From assembly GCA_954871525.1 (NCBI GenBank), contig OX940862.1, positions 36,324,232 to 36,388,231 of the forward strand: a DNA stretch of 64,000 nt. The letters are read 5' to 3'. The translations under genes were made by a program, and so were the position numbers. This stretch comes from Parietaria judaica. Lineage: Eukaryota; Streptophyta; Magnoliopsida; Rosales; Urticaceae. Below, piece after piece: positions 11,056 to 23,325 of this stretch (positions are counted from its first letter, which is position 1; each line of letters begins with the position of its first letter). A model generated the notes under the pieces. It was given only the letters and a program-made list of their open reading frames with translations. It did no database searches and was not told the origin of the DNA.

Positions 11056-13038
11056 GTTTTAAATGGATTTGAGGTTTAATTTATAATTTATTAAACACAA
11101 TTCTAGAAATTTTGACTATTCCCCAAAATATTCCACTAATACTCTTGTGACTTTAAGTTTTTTTAATTCTAATTTTAATCCTATCTTTCAATCAAATTAC
11201 AAATAAAACCCGTACTTTTATATAAAACTAAAATTATAAACTATACTTATATAGTTTAAATCTTATTATTATTATTAAAATTCATCGGTAAACGTTACGA
11301 AAAAGTCATTGGTAAACCCGCAAAATCAAACATCGGATTTTCTACCATAGCTGATATTAATACCTTGGTATAGGGGTGAACAAGCGGGTATTCGGTGCGA
11401 TTTTTGATAAATAATAGACCGAATACCGCATTTTGATATTTTAGAAATGATAACGAATAACCTGTTTTTAAAGATGAAAACCGCATTTTGATATTTTAGA
11501 AATGATAATGAATACCCTGTTTTTAAAAATGAAAACTGCATTTACCGTATTTTCGGTGTTCGGTGTTCGGTTGTGGTATTATTGATTTTTTGCCCACATT
11601 TACCGCTTTTAAATTAATATCCACATCTCCATAGACTGACTACCAATATTACACAAAAATATACTACTAAATGTTAATATTATAAATTATTACACATAAA
11701 CGGATTACTAAATTCTAATATTACACCGAGAGATTAGATAAGAATTTTTTTTGATGTGTTGATTGATATGGTAAATAGAATATAATAAATATAATAATAG
11801 AGTTAGTTAAAGCGGTAAAATCAGGTTAACGGCTGCGATTTTCACATTATAAGTAGTTATTTCTATATATTCGTACATGAATCGTACACGTTGTTAGACG
11901 TAGGAGTACAACGACAACGAGGGCTGGATATGCCCTCATAGTACAAAAATTCAAAAAAAAAAAAAAAAATCATCGCTAACAAATAATAATAATAAAAAAA
12001 TCCTTACCAATTTTAAGATATAAATAAAGAAAGAAATTGGAATTTCAAATGAACGGCAAGTTGTTCATGCGGTATGGTGTTATTTGGGATTTTTTTTTTA
12101 TTAAATTCTTGGTAGACTTTTTGACTAATTTTCGTTTACTAACGGTGCCACTCTCAGTGTCATGGAGTGGTTTTCTCTCATTGTCGTTTTTCTTATTTCA
12201 TGGTTTTCTTTCATCATCGTTTTTCGTATATTCCAATGTAGATTCATTAACGCAAATACCCTTTCTTGATGAAAAAAACTACAAAAAAAAAAATTAAAAA
12301 AAAAATCATAGATCATAGTAACAAGGGCAATCGGCACGCTCCAAATTTTTCGAGACCACCCCTTAAGTTTAAAATTTGTTGCACAAACACCATTTTCCGT
12401 CAACCGTCAGTACCAATATCCAAGCGACGACATGGCGAGGTTAATGGTTAGCCAGTTCTCATCCCTAAGTAGAAAAACGGAGAAAAGTTATGTGGCAATG
12501 GCGTTTAATGCCTTTATCTTATACACGCTTCGAGAGCATCTACATTGTCTATTAGAATGATGGCTGAGCCAGGGGCGGATGAAAGCCGATTAGGGGTGAT
12601 GTTTAAATTTTAAAGTACTCCCTTAAAAAATTAACTGTACATTTATGTCCCATTTTATTTTTTTAGTGTAATTTTCCAAAAAAAATATCAACTCAACCTC
12701 CCCTAATTTTCATTGATATTTAAGTATAACCCCCTAAATATATTTTTTTTACCAAAATTAAATAAATAACAGAAGTGAAAAACTAGTGATAAATATAGAC
12801 ATAGAGCTAATATAAATTATATATTAAACTTTACTTATAAGTGGTAAATTCGGTTTTTAATTAGATTTATTTTATAATATCCAAAGGCCACTATTATATG
12901 ATATATGATATATAGGTGTATTCGATTTTACACATTTAAATTTGATATTAAGTATATATACCGCGAAGGGTTAAATTCACATTTTCAGTCAGGAAGTGAC
13001 ACGTAATTAAACCGCTTTTAATTTGTAAAAATATGGGT
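11056..13038. other. Unclassified AT-rich repeat sequence
   Basis: No gene is seen. The stretch holds a short tandem duplication at 11426-11535, a transposon-like fragment at about 12560-12740 (ccaggggcggatgaaag with C-run and G-run ends), poly-A runs, and low-complexity DNA. Open frames around 12037-12451 have no recognisable domain and look random. Confidence 0.35.
11426..11535 (+). repeat. Two-copy 55-bp tandem duplication
   Basis: The 55-bp unit starting ccgcattttgatattttaga occurs at 11426-11480 and again at 11481-11535 with only a few differences. A partial third copy (ctgcattta) follows. It lies inside a degenerate repeat beginning ggggtgaacaagcgggtatt at about 11374. Confidence 0.8.
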
Positions 13039-14243
13039 GCTGTTTGGTAAACAACTTAAACTGTTTTTGTTTTCTTTATTCAGAATTTTATAGTTGTAGT
13101 GTAAAAGATTTTTGCAGTTGTTTTGAAATAACTGTTTGGTACACATTTCTGTTTTTTATTTTTAAAAAATAAAACAACAGAATAATTGTTTGGAATTCGA
13201 TTTGATTTTTTCTTGAAAAATTAAATATTTAATACATTAATAAAATATAAAAATATTATTACATTAATAATATAATAACATAAATATCATGTTTAACATA
13301 TCAAAGTTATATACTATATAGTCTAAATAATCAGGTTTAACATGCATCAAAAGTAAAATATCTCATGCATTTTATTCTATTATTTTTCACCAACATTATA
13401 TTAAACATAGTATTCGCGTGAATTGTATATTCACCACAATAGGTTGTCACACAAGTATTTTATGTCCCAACATCACATAGGTCAAGTCAGATTCGGCATC
13501 GGCACCGGCACCGGTGTCGCAGTTAGCGTTGGTGACTCAGTTGACATCGAGATTTTGAAGGTTCAATGGTGAAGTTTAAAGGTAAAAATTTGGTATCCGT
13601 TTTCTGGTTTTGTCTCTGTTCCGGTACCAATCCCAGATCGATTTAAAAAAAAAAACTCCAAGAAATTTAATTTAAACCCAAGAATTGGTACTTCTCGGTT
13701 CCCGTTTTTAGAACTGAGAACCATAAACGATGCCCTAAACAAATATTCCCCGGACTTTGGTACCGGTTTTGATTTTAAACTACATGTCATTTTTTAAGTT
13801 TTTAGTATGTCATTTTAGTGAATTTTAAACTTTTATTGTCGTTTTTATACTATTTGTAATTTTTAATTTTTAATTTTGAAAAATACATGTGGTTTTTAAG
13901 ACAAGCACTTTTAAAACCGAAATCGGTACAAAAATAAAATTCCTGATTTTTTCTTCGGAACATGAACGAAAAAAAAAGAGTTATTTCCCGGTTCCCGGTT
14001 CTAATTTTACTCCTAATGAAGTCGATAGAAATAAGGGTTGATGAAAGAAAAAAACTGAGTGAAAAAAACAGAAAACAACAAAAATCTGTATTTGAAAATC
14101 CTTAAGAAAAACAGAATAAAACTTGAAATATTTTGGAGTTCAGTTTGATGAGTTACATACCAAACAGTCATTTATTTTTCTCAGTGTAACTGTACAAGTT
14201 AGAAAACTAAAAAATTGTTTTCAAGTTATGTACCAAACACAGC
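13039..14243. mobile_element. Probable hAT-type MITE (GCTGTTTGGTA ends) with internal insertion
   Basis: The left end reads gctgtttggtaaacaactt, and the right end in reverse reads gctgtgtttggtacataact. The inner parts also pair (around cagtttgatg...ccaaacagtc on the right and ttttgaaataactgtttggt on the left). Flanks atatgggt and tatgaagg are similar but not identical, so the TSD is uncertain. The central part (about 13477-14020) is GC-richer, with repeated ggcaccgg/cggttcccgg words, and may be a second nested repeat. Confidence 0.5.
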
Positions 14244-14815
14244 TATGAAGGCTCCGTTCTTCCCATTAAAAACAACTTGGACATATGACCGATAAAAGCG
14301 TAAAAGAAGACAAGGATTAAACAATGAAAAAAGCTTAGGAAAATGTTTATTGAGTATGACTTTGACAAGTACAATATTGTGAGAGTATACAAGCACAAAA
14401 TTTACATGTATATTTTTTTTCTTGCCTACTTCGATGCTTTGATCTACTATTTACGAGGTTGGGTCGTGGAAAAGGTTTTCCTTTTCGGCTGGGCCTAGAT
14501 CTTTTGGGCTTTGGGCTGGTCTTCGTTGACTTTCTAATTGGATCGGGCTTGAGCAAGCCTTTTCTATTCTTAAATAAATTTTGTCGTTTGTCTCAACTAA
14601 ACGATATATTGTACATCAACATATGTACACGGCATCGTAATAAATTTCAATTTTCGATTTAATATTTGGCTTACGATATATTTTTTCACCCTTACTTAAA
14701 AATATTTCATTTGAATTTTGGACATTGCCTTGACCAATAAAGAACCAAATTTCGATTTTTGACTAGGACTGAGACTGAGTATTAAGAATTCCAACCCAAA
14801 AATCAGAATATCCCT

Positions 14816-14850
<35 letters not shown>

Positions 14851-15274
14851 TCGAAACTGTAATATGGAATGGAACACATGAGATAAGTACACTATATTTG
14901 AAAAACATAACATAACATTTATTACCATGTCTTGTGGTTCCAAGCTCCAAGTATATTCTGTGTGGATTGATATTCAATATCAACTATTAATTTCTCAAGA
15001 AACATGTCAGAAGATCATGTTGTGAAATGGTCAGACCTGGCTGCTTCTAAGTGTATTTTTATTCTCTCATATTTCCCTTTCTTTGTCTGATCTGGGTTCA
15101 AGGCTAAGTCTTCAATCAGCTTCTCCCACCATTAGCATTTACAGGTTAATAGTTATATAAATACTCAATGTTTTAATTTTTATACTGATGTAAAATGATT
15201 TTATTTTTTCATGATAAAAGTTCTCAATATCTGTTATTTTGCTTAATCTAGTTTAAAATTTTGACTACTTTTTC
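14244..15274. other. Gene-free spacer with a 33-base T run
   Basis: The notable item is an uninterrupted T homopolymer at 14817-14849. It could be a poly-A tail of a minus-strand retrosequence, but I found no matching flanking duplication. No gene is seen. Confidence 0.35.
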
Positions 15275-16040
15275 GATCCCTTAACTCTAGCACGGCCATT
15301 GTTGCAATTTACATCTTCTTAATGAAAAAAAATGCTAAAAATAATTTTCTTCAAAGAATAACAAACAACAAAACATAAAGGTCATAAATAAATTTATTAC
15401 TCTACGTTAGTCTAACCTATTGGCATTGCGTGAGATGAAAATTTTACAAAAAGAGGTTGATTTTTTATGCTTACGATGACTTCGTCCTTAAACACTAGTA
15501 CGAGCATTGCACGTGGCAAAAGTTTTTACGAGTCGATCCATTAATACTAGCACGAGCATTTTTGTCGTTTTATACAAAAATCTAAAGGTCATAAATAATA
15601 GTTACTGTATGTTAACCTAACCTATTAGAATGACTTTGTCCTTAAAACTCTAGTGTGATCCCTTAGCACTAGCACGAGCATTGTTACAATTTACAATTTC
15701 CTAATGAAAAAAATTGCTAAAAATAACTCAATTAAAATTAAGAACAACAAAACGACAAATTTAAAAGTCATAAATAATAATTACTCTACGTTAACCTAAC
15801 CTATCACGAGATGAGAATTTGACAGAAAAGGACGACTTCTTATGCTTAGAAGAATGACTTTGTCCTTAAAACACTAGTATGATCCCTTAGCATTAGCACG
15901 AGCATGGTTGCAATTTACAACTTCTTAATGAAAAAAAATTGCTAAAAATATAACTCTATTAAAGAACAACAAAACGACAAAATCTGGATGGCATAAATAA
16001 TAATTATTACTCTATGTTCGACTGTTTGTTAACCTAGCCT
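15275..16040 (+). repeat. Four-unit diverged tandem array (about 220-bp unit)
   Basis: Units start with gatccctta and a ctagcacg(a/g) word at 15275, 15535, 15657 and 15881. Each contains the same ordered blocks: gcaatttac..cttaatgaaaaaaa, gctaaaaata, aacaacaaaac, gtcataaataa, attactctacgtta and cctaacctat. Unit 2 is truncated (122 bp); units 3 and 4 are 224 bp apart. The array is non-coding. Confidence 0.75.
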
Positions 16041-18253
16041 ATTATATGGTCCACTTAGTTTGGCTATCTGAACTTTATACGTGGACTTTAATACTTTGGT
16101 CTCAATGTTACGGCCATGGAAGGAACATGATTAAATGACAACTAAGCCCTTCAGAGGCTGCAGCCTCTGGCTTTAAGGGTTTGAGTTTTGTGTAGCATGC
16201 ATAACATGCTTATTTATTGAGTTTGTCTCTTCTTGTCACTCCAATCTCTGATACTTATGCCTCCCAATGTTGGGGTTTGATAATCCATCATCTACTCTCA
16301 CTCCAACACACTCACTCTCACCAAATCAAACGAACTTCTTTTTAGTGTATTGTTGTCGTGTTCATACTTCATTGACTATTTGGACAATATAGTGCGCTTG
16401 TAATTGTACCACTTCCCAAGCATTAAGATCACATAATACCGTAGGATGAGAAATTTCTGATTGATTTATGGAGATTTCGTGTCTCAAACGACATATATAT
16501 ATTATCCAAATAGTCAATTGTGACTATTTTGATAACTAAAAATCTAAGTAAAAGACTGAAAATGTATGATTAGTTATATTGTGAGATCAGAATTACAGAG
16601 GAAAACATTTTAAGAGCGAGAGAGTTTTCTTGAAGAAATTTCCGAAGGAATATCGCTGCAACACACGGTTCATTACTTGGTGGCGAGAAATTGTAAATAT
16701 GTATAATTGTTGAGATTCAGAAGTTCATAAGTGTAGTTCGAATGAATTAGTGGAATTTAGAATTATTAGTTTATGATATGAGAAGTTAATAATGAGAAAA
16801 AGCTAAGGAAGTTTCAGATCAATGATCAATATAGATGTAAGTATTGATTATGTGCTCTTTAAAAAGAAGTACTGATTAAATGTATGACTTTTATTCTTGA
16901 AATGCAATAGAATACTATAGTACTTAGAAGGGTACCAAAAGAGTACATACACAAACTTAGTGAAATGCAATGCACTATTTGTTCATCATTCATGACATAT
17001 ACAATATTATGATAACAAGAAAAAAGAAACTTTAAAATAATAGATTGGGTTAGTAGAGAGAAGCAAATGCTATATGTTATTCGTAGTGGGCTCATCATCT
17101 ATGCAATTTAGTCATAATTCTCAACACATGGTTTTTGCTTAGGCTTGTATAATTAATATAACAAAAGTACACTATTTATCTTGTCTAATAGATTGTTATA
17201 CTAGATTTCATCAATGAAATAGCAATAATGTACTAAATCCGAGAGATGATCCCCTATATCGATCCAACAAATTTCACTCAAATCCTTTGAGTAGACACGA
17301 CCATGTGACGAGGAACAAACCATGAATTATTTTTACATTTATTGTTTTGGCAATTGCTACAATGGTAGAGTACAATAAATTGGGCCCTTTTGATGGGACA
17401 ATCCCATGTGTTGTTTTTACTATTATTATCAGTAAATCATGTCTCATAAATCCAACAAGTACTTCAAAATATGATGAAAAAATTAGGGGCTACCAAGAGA
17501 AAAAGGGCAAAAACTAACAAGTGAAGTGGAGATAGGTGGTTGATGATAGTGAAAATGAGAGGTTAATGATCCGGGATTGTGGTCCAAAGAGCTAATTAGG
17601 GATTTTGAGATGGGACTCATGAGTGAACAAGTGAGTTTGGAAGAAACCCTTTTTGTTTCTTTGATTATATATGAACTCATGTGGGGTGTTTTCTAGGCTT
17701 TCATGGGTTGTGCTTAGATTTTAGCCCACTTTTGGACCCGGTAGATGGTCTTTGTGATCATTCATGTCTAGCCTCTCGAATAGATAATGTTAGGCAATGG
17801 AGTTACTTGTATTTAACCCTTAGTGTTATTCTGAAATGAAATTCAAAATTAAAGGTAAAATCAAAATTGGGTATTGGGTTTTGAGTTTTTGTCTTTTTCC
17901 GTCCGGTCCTACTATTTTACGCTTTTCACAAACTAGGGTGAGACGTGACTTTTTCATTTTCCTCGAGCCAAATCCTAGTATATTGAAGAAGAAGAGAAAA
18001 GAAGCCCATATTTGAGGTAGAAACGTGACTTTAGCCGAAATTTTCATCCCAAGTAAAACGGTGTCTTAAAAAAAAAACTAATATATGTATGGCTTTCACT
18101 CTTAAGTTCTTATCAATGTCGTTCTCTTGTTGGGTATGAAAACATATATAATTTGATTGGCCTTGATGATTATATCTACTTTTGAAAGGATATAGCTTCC
18201 ATTTTCCAATACTTGTGGATTCTTTTAGTTCCTTATAATGAGCTAAAGATCAC
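16041..18253. other. Gene-free AT-rich spacer
   Basis: I see no gene or classifiable transposon. A perfect 18-bp palindrome, cagaggctgcagcctctg, lies at 16152-16169. Short open frames have no domains. Confidence 0.35.
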
Positions 18254-18715
18254 ATGGTGTTCCTTTGCTCTGCCTTCCAATTCTTCTTCTTTGCTATGCC
18301 TGGTGGAAATGACATGCATGATTTATGTGTAATGACATGTTTTTTAATGTCCAATTTTGGAAATCAGAACTTCTATGGTAAGACTTTTCTTTTTCTTTCA
18401 ATGCACTCAAATGAGTTCGGAAAGTTCTGTTATCCAACTGAGGATGTGTGGAGAGAAATTGATTAAATTCATCTAGACTACACAAAAATACAATTAACTA
18501 CGACATTCTTTTGGGGACAGCCAATGGCTGATTGACTATCTATTTAGTTGGCTAATTTATCAAGATCTAGCTAAAGATTGTATCATATGCTACTCATTTA
18601 ATTTGTCACTTAAAAGAACAAAGGGATATTTATGGCAGAAATACTTATAATTTAAGTGAAAGAGACATCATATTCTACTTTTTTGCTTATCGCGGCATAT
18701 ACCCGTAGTCTTGTC

Positions 18716-19179
18716 CAAGGTTCGACTTTTCCACGATTATCTTCAATAATCTTCGATTATCCGTCTTGTCGGTAGTTATCTGTAAGATGGCCATGCCAGT
18801 ACTTTTCCATGATTTTTGCCAAAAATCGGCAAACATCTTAAAAAATAACAAAAATATGTATTTTTCAAGAAATTTTGCACTTTTCGATGATTTTATTTAC
18901 ATATGTGAGAGTGAGACTATATTTTATTTACCTATTTTTAAGTATGAAAGGATTTTATTTTTGGCATTTTTAATGTTCTATCAACATTATAAACTTAATA
19001 AATATATTCTTAAAAATATTTTAGTGATTTTTCATCGATAATCCGTCGATAATCATCGAAAAGATCGGTCATCGGTAAGCTACAGTATTATTAGTTTTCC
19101 GTCAATAATATGTAAGTTATCAATTAATCCGTCGATAACGGCAAGCGATTTATCGGCAAGTTCGGTAAGTTGAACCTTG
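18716..19179. mobile_element. hAT-like MITE (CAAGGTTC family), copy G
   Basis: A 464-bp element with ends caaggttcgactt and aagttgaaccttg. Flanking 8-mers gtcttgtc (18708-18715) and gtcttgcc (19180-19187) differ at one base, consistent with an older hAT-type TSD. Subterminal clusters of gataat/cgataatccgtcgat inverted words are present. It shares terminal bases with the element at 8926-9536. No transposase is encoded. Confidence 0.8.
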
Positions 19180-19408
19180 GTCTTGCCAAATGTGTTAATT
19201 GACATTATATTTAGTTTCCTAATTTATCAAGATATGGCTCAAGAATGTACCACATGATATTCATTTTGTCACAAAAAACAAAAAGGAATGTTTACGGCAA
19301 AATTACAATAAGGTAAGTGAAAGTGGCAACTTATTCCACTTCTTATTTTGTCGCATATATTCCTAATGTCGTCAAAAGTGGTTATCCTACATATATCATG
19401 TTTAATAT

Positions 19409-19446
19409 ATAATAATAATAATAATAATAATAATTATTATTATTAT
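19409..19446 (+). repeat. AAT/ATT trinucleotide microsatellite
   Basis: A run of (AAT)n passes directly into (ATT)n, forming a short self-complementary stretch. Confidence 0.85.
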
Positions 19447-20040
19447 ATTAGGGGTGACACTTGTGGGCCGTGACCAATATTACAATGTACTCCATTACAA
19501 AATATATTTATTGTAAGAACAAGTGACAATATTTGCTAAGATTACATGTGTAAAAAGAGTATGTATTTGCGTTCTATTAGACTGAACTGAGGACTTCTTA
19601 CTGAGGTAGTATTGGAAATACCACTAGGCCAAGAAAATATGGTTTAGACTTTAGATATATAGAGAGAGTTAAGACTTTTGACAGCATTGATAACATGCCT
19701 TGACATGTTCTTATCATTTAGTTACTTGTATAGCGCAATTATCTCAAAACACAGTCCTAAAAGAGCTGCAATTTCAAATTTTTAGCCGAACCCATGAAGG
19801 AAGAAAAGTGCTTTCCCTTATAATTTGCTGTAGTCAACGATATAGACACAGGCTTTGTTCCTAATTTCTCCATATTAAGCAATTTCTTGCTCGGGTTTTG
19901 AATAATTTTGGCTTGTCTTGATGAATGTTAGGTATTGTGTTCCAACATATGGCTCAAAACAATTCACATGCTACCAATATTACTTTTCTTTTTGATAAAA
20001 GTGCTCATTTTAATTAGTGGTAAGGAGCTCTTTTGTTAAA

Positions 20041-20959
20041 AAGCTGCGTCCTTTTATGTTAATGGCTCAATTATATTGTTAAACATCTTTTTAAAAAATA
20101 AAATAATAAATGACGTATCTTATTAGTGGAATACCGTACTCATTTTGTGATACACCGTCTAGTTTAATAGATCACCAGCAAAAATAACTAGGGAATTAAA
20201 CCGATTAATACCAATAAACCCAGGAATATCAACGGAAGCCGACCACCATTGAAGAAAAGAGAGGAATGAGACCACTGTTAAAGAAGATATCCTGGGTAGT
20301 GGATTTTGAGAGAAAATCGGCTCAACGAACAATACTTCAATCATTCAATCTTAACAATGATACTTTTTTTTTTCTGGCACTTTGCTATCATTGGTTTGTT
20401 TCTTCATTGGTATAGATTTTATATAATTTATTTTAGTTTCGTATAATATAAAAATATTATAATTTTATAAAATATCCATTGGCACACCCGTCAATTTCCC
20501 GTGAACAAGTGAGATCTTATTGATCGGTATGAGTATTAAATAACAATAACATACTGTTCGGTTCTCGATCGGTGTACCATCATTAAATTTGGAATATTGG
20601 TATTGGTATTTTAATGAGAAGATTCATTAGCTTTTTCTTAAGAGATATGACGAATTCTTTAGAACATGTCATCGAATAGAGCCACTAATTATCTTTTGTT
20701 TCGAACTCTCTTTGTAACCATTTCCTTCTCGAGTTCGAATTCTTTTGGCTTGTCTTTGATTGTGCTACACTTGGAAAGAACATTGATAGTTTTACATAAT
20801 GAGGTGTTTTTTATATTTAATTGTGGAATTAAAGTTTCATACTTAGACAATAAGACTCGTCTTATCTTTTGGGTGGAATATCCTTACGTGTTTTAGTTGC
20901 ATAATTCATGAAGGTGTTTCGCTGAAGATATTCTATATAGTACTAATATTGTCGCTCAA
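20041..20959. other. Gene-free spacer with unclassified fragment
   Basis: On the minus strand, 20344-20159 gives a 61-residue open frame (SFLQWWSASVDIPGFIG region) that reads more like coding sequence than the surroundings, but I do not recognise it. It may be a transposon fragment. The rest is AT-rich with no supported feature. Confidence 0.25.
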
Positions 20960-21105
20960 AAAAAACCTAAGTGTTGGTAATATGACCAATTCTTTCCCAA
21001 AATCCATGAATTAAGAAAGGTGATTTCCCTCATCATACAATATCCAACGATAAGGCCACAAAGCTTTTGTTTTTAATCTCCATATTAAGCCATATTAGTT
21101 TAAAT
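20960..21105 (+). repeat. Local dispersed repeat, copy 2 (partial)
   Basis: This partial copy has atgaccaattctttcccaaa, aggtgatttccctcatcata, caacgataaggccacaaagc and atctccatattaagcc, matching blocks near 19780-19880 and 22480-22580 in the same order. It is truncated on the right before the solo LTR. Confidence 0.5.
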
Positions 21106-21223
21106 AGTTTTTACTTGAACATACTCTGTGCTGCATTAACGTGGCAAGGCCATTCGGTATAAAATAGTGATTGCACGAAGATATCTATTCGTGCAAAATT
21201 TCTTGCTTGATGGCTTTAAAGCG

Positions 21224-21885
21224 TGTTAGTCACCTATCGGTGACGAGCAACGTTGGTGAGTCAACGTCACTTGACACCTCGGCAGTCAATCGGGCTTGAC
21301 CGTGAGTCAACGCTCGAGGACAGAATCAAGACGGATATGGTCAAGGTCTATAAATACTCATCGAGTATCAGAGAGCGAAACCGAACCAAGAATCCAGAGT
21401 GTAAGAGAGAGACTTTCTTGAGAGAGAGAAAGCTCAGGTGAAAATCGAAGGTAGAGAAGAAGGCAACGACGACGGAGTACGGAGGGAAAGCTCGGGAACG
21501 ACAGATAGAGGCGCACACTCTGGGGATTCTGTCGGAGCTTCTTCGCGGCGTCTGGGCGGATTGTTCTCACCGGGGTTCGGCTAATCAGCGGCGTCTGGCT
21601 GATCGGAGAAGAGTCCGCACATCGGTGGGAAGGTTTACGCGGCGGTGGGCTTCATCGTGAACGGGCAAATCATTGAGGAGGACTGGAAAGGCTGTTTGGA
21701 TCAGGGAGATTCTTCGGGAAGATCAAGTCTTGTATAAAGTTTGAATCTTTTGTAACTGAGTGTAACCGAATAACTATCTTCAATAAAGGATGTCGTTGGT
21801 TATGTCCATATTGATCGTGTTATGCTCCGCAAGTTTGTTCATTAATTGTTCTTGGAGCTAGGGTTGTTGGGTCGGATTTCTAACA
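21224..21885 (+). mobile_element. Solo LTR (probably Ty1/Copia type) with perfect 5-bp TSD
   Basis: A 662-bp segment starting TGTTAG and ending CTAACA, flanked on both sides by the identical 5-mer aagcg (21219-21223 and 21886-21890). Inside, on the plus strand, are a TATA box (tctataaata, about 21348) followed by a GC-rich leader, and an AATAAA signal near 21783. There is no internal domain on either side, so this is a solo LTR left by recombination. The terminal hexanucleotides suggest Copia, but class is inference. Confidence 0.85.
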
Positions 21886-22139
21886 AAGCGTCATTTATAA
21901 AATAGTTAATATGTATATATATGATGTCACCTTGACGAGAAACGTTCTTGCCAAAGGGACTTTTCTTGCATGAAAGCTTAAAGCAGTTGTTCATACTTGA
22001 TTTAAAAAAATATTTACAGCGACATGTATAGATTCTTCACGGCGGAAGTTGATCTCCCGCGCGATTCACATGACCGTCATGGGAGATAGTTCGTTACAAA
22101 GTCATCCGTGGCTGCTCCTTAGATGGAAATAACACAGAT

Positions 22140-22700
22140 AGTTTTTGGCATGATGGCATGTTTTAATATATCCAAATTTGGTATTTAAAGTTGCATGTTT
22201 TTTTTTTGCATGGTTATAGACACTTAGAATATCCTTTCTTTAGATGGTTCAAATGAGTTTGGAAAGTTCATCCAAGAATATGTGGATATGAACTTATTTA
22301 AGCTATAAAAGCACAGATAAGCTCACACAACACCTTTATTTCTCACTCTTTGAGCAATTTATGGCCGATCAACTTTATGTTTTAGCTGCCTAACTCATGA
22401 AATAATGAGTGACATATATACCAATACCAAATGATGCTATTTTTGTCATTCAAAAAAAAAAGTTTTGGAGATATGACTTCGATTCTTCAGCCAACTCCAA
22501 AAAGGAAAAGAGCTTTTTTTCCCTTATTAAACGAAATAATGGCCGCGAAGCTTTCGTTTCCAATTTCTCCATTTTAAACCACTTATTAAAGTTAGGTATT
22601 TTAAGCTTAACATATGGCTCAATACATTTCACATGCCTATAATATTTCAAAAAGGATTAACATACTAATTTTGATTAGTGGTAAGGAGCTCGTGTATTAA
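22140..22700 (+). repeat. Local dispersed repeat, copy 3
   Basis: It parallels copy 1 in block order: tcaaatgagtttggaaagtt (near 22250), cccttattaaacg..., gcgaagctttcgtttccaat, ctccattttaaaccac, acatatggctcaatacattt and tttgattagtggtaaggagc. Divergence is high. No coding potential is recognised. Confidence 0.5.
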
Positions 22701-23325
22701 GTTGAATTCTATGCTTAAATTAAACCACACATTGTAAGTCATTTTTGTAACTTTCCAAATGCGATCGGTAGAGTTTCAAAATTATCAGTTAATTATTACA
22801 AGAAATAAAGTAAATGAATTGAATGATGATTTTTCTTTTTAGAGTTTAAGAAAACGAGAATGTTATTGAAGTTGGCATGATTCCAAGACTAAGATTATTG
22901 TAAATGATTGAAGGGTAAACTGGACTCGCTTAAGGACTGCCATTTGTCTATCTGTTAGTGTCAATGGATAGAATTTTCCATCTACCCAATTTTATTTTAC
23001 GCTTGCGATATTTGTAAACTAGCTGAAAAAAATATAAAATAAAACAAAAATAAAAACTCATATGCCGCGCCAAATGAATTAATGTTAGGCACTTATGCCG
23101 CTAATAATTCCAATTAAAACTATCAAATATTTTAGAGTAGACGGAGCAGTACCCCTTAACTTTACCTGTCGGTACATTTTATTCTGAATCGAGAGCTATG
23201 CCATTTATTCTTTAAGAAACTCATGTTACCTCTTACGTGTCAAACATGAGTGCGCAAGAGACTTATTCTAGTGTATTTTCGTCAATTATTTGATAAATGA
23301 GAACGATATATAAAATTATATCAAA

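Larger units (their letters stand above)
18254..20040. repeat. Local dispersed repeat, copy 1 (with internal duplication)
   Basis: Blocks here recur at 20960-21105 and 22140-22700. Examples are tcaaatgagttcggaaagtt (near 18410, cf. 22255), the atttctccatattaa block (near 19865), and atggctcaaaacaattcaca followed by attagtggtaaggagctc (near 19950-20030). Inside copy 1 a further pair of related segments (about 18545-18715 and 19215-19375: atttatcaagat..., ttatggca/ttacggca..., cttattttgtcgcatata-type) flanks the hAT-like MITE at 18716. No function is recognised; it may be a decayed transposon. Confidence 0.5.

Noticed and set aside
14817..14849. T33 run as poly-A tail of a minus-strand processed pseudogene or SINE
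   Set aside because: No matching target-site duplication or recognisable body was found next to it.
16152..16169. 18-bp perfect palindrome as a regulatory operator
   Set aside because: It is isolated, with no nearby gene and no second copy, so there is no support for a function.
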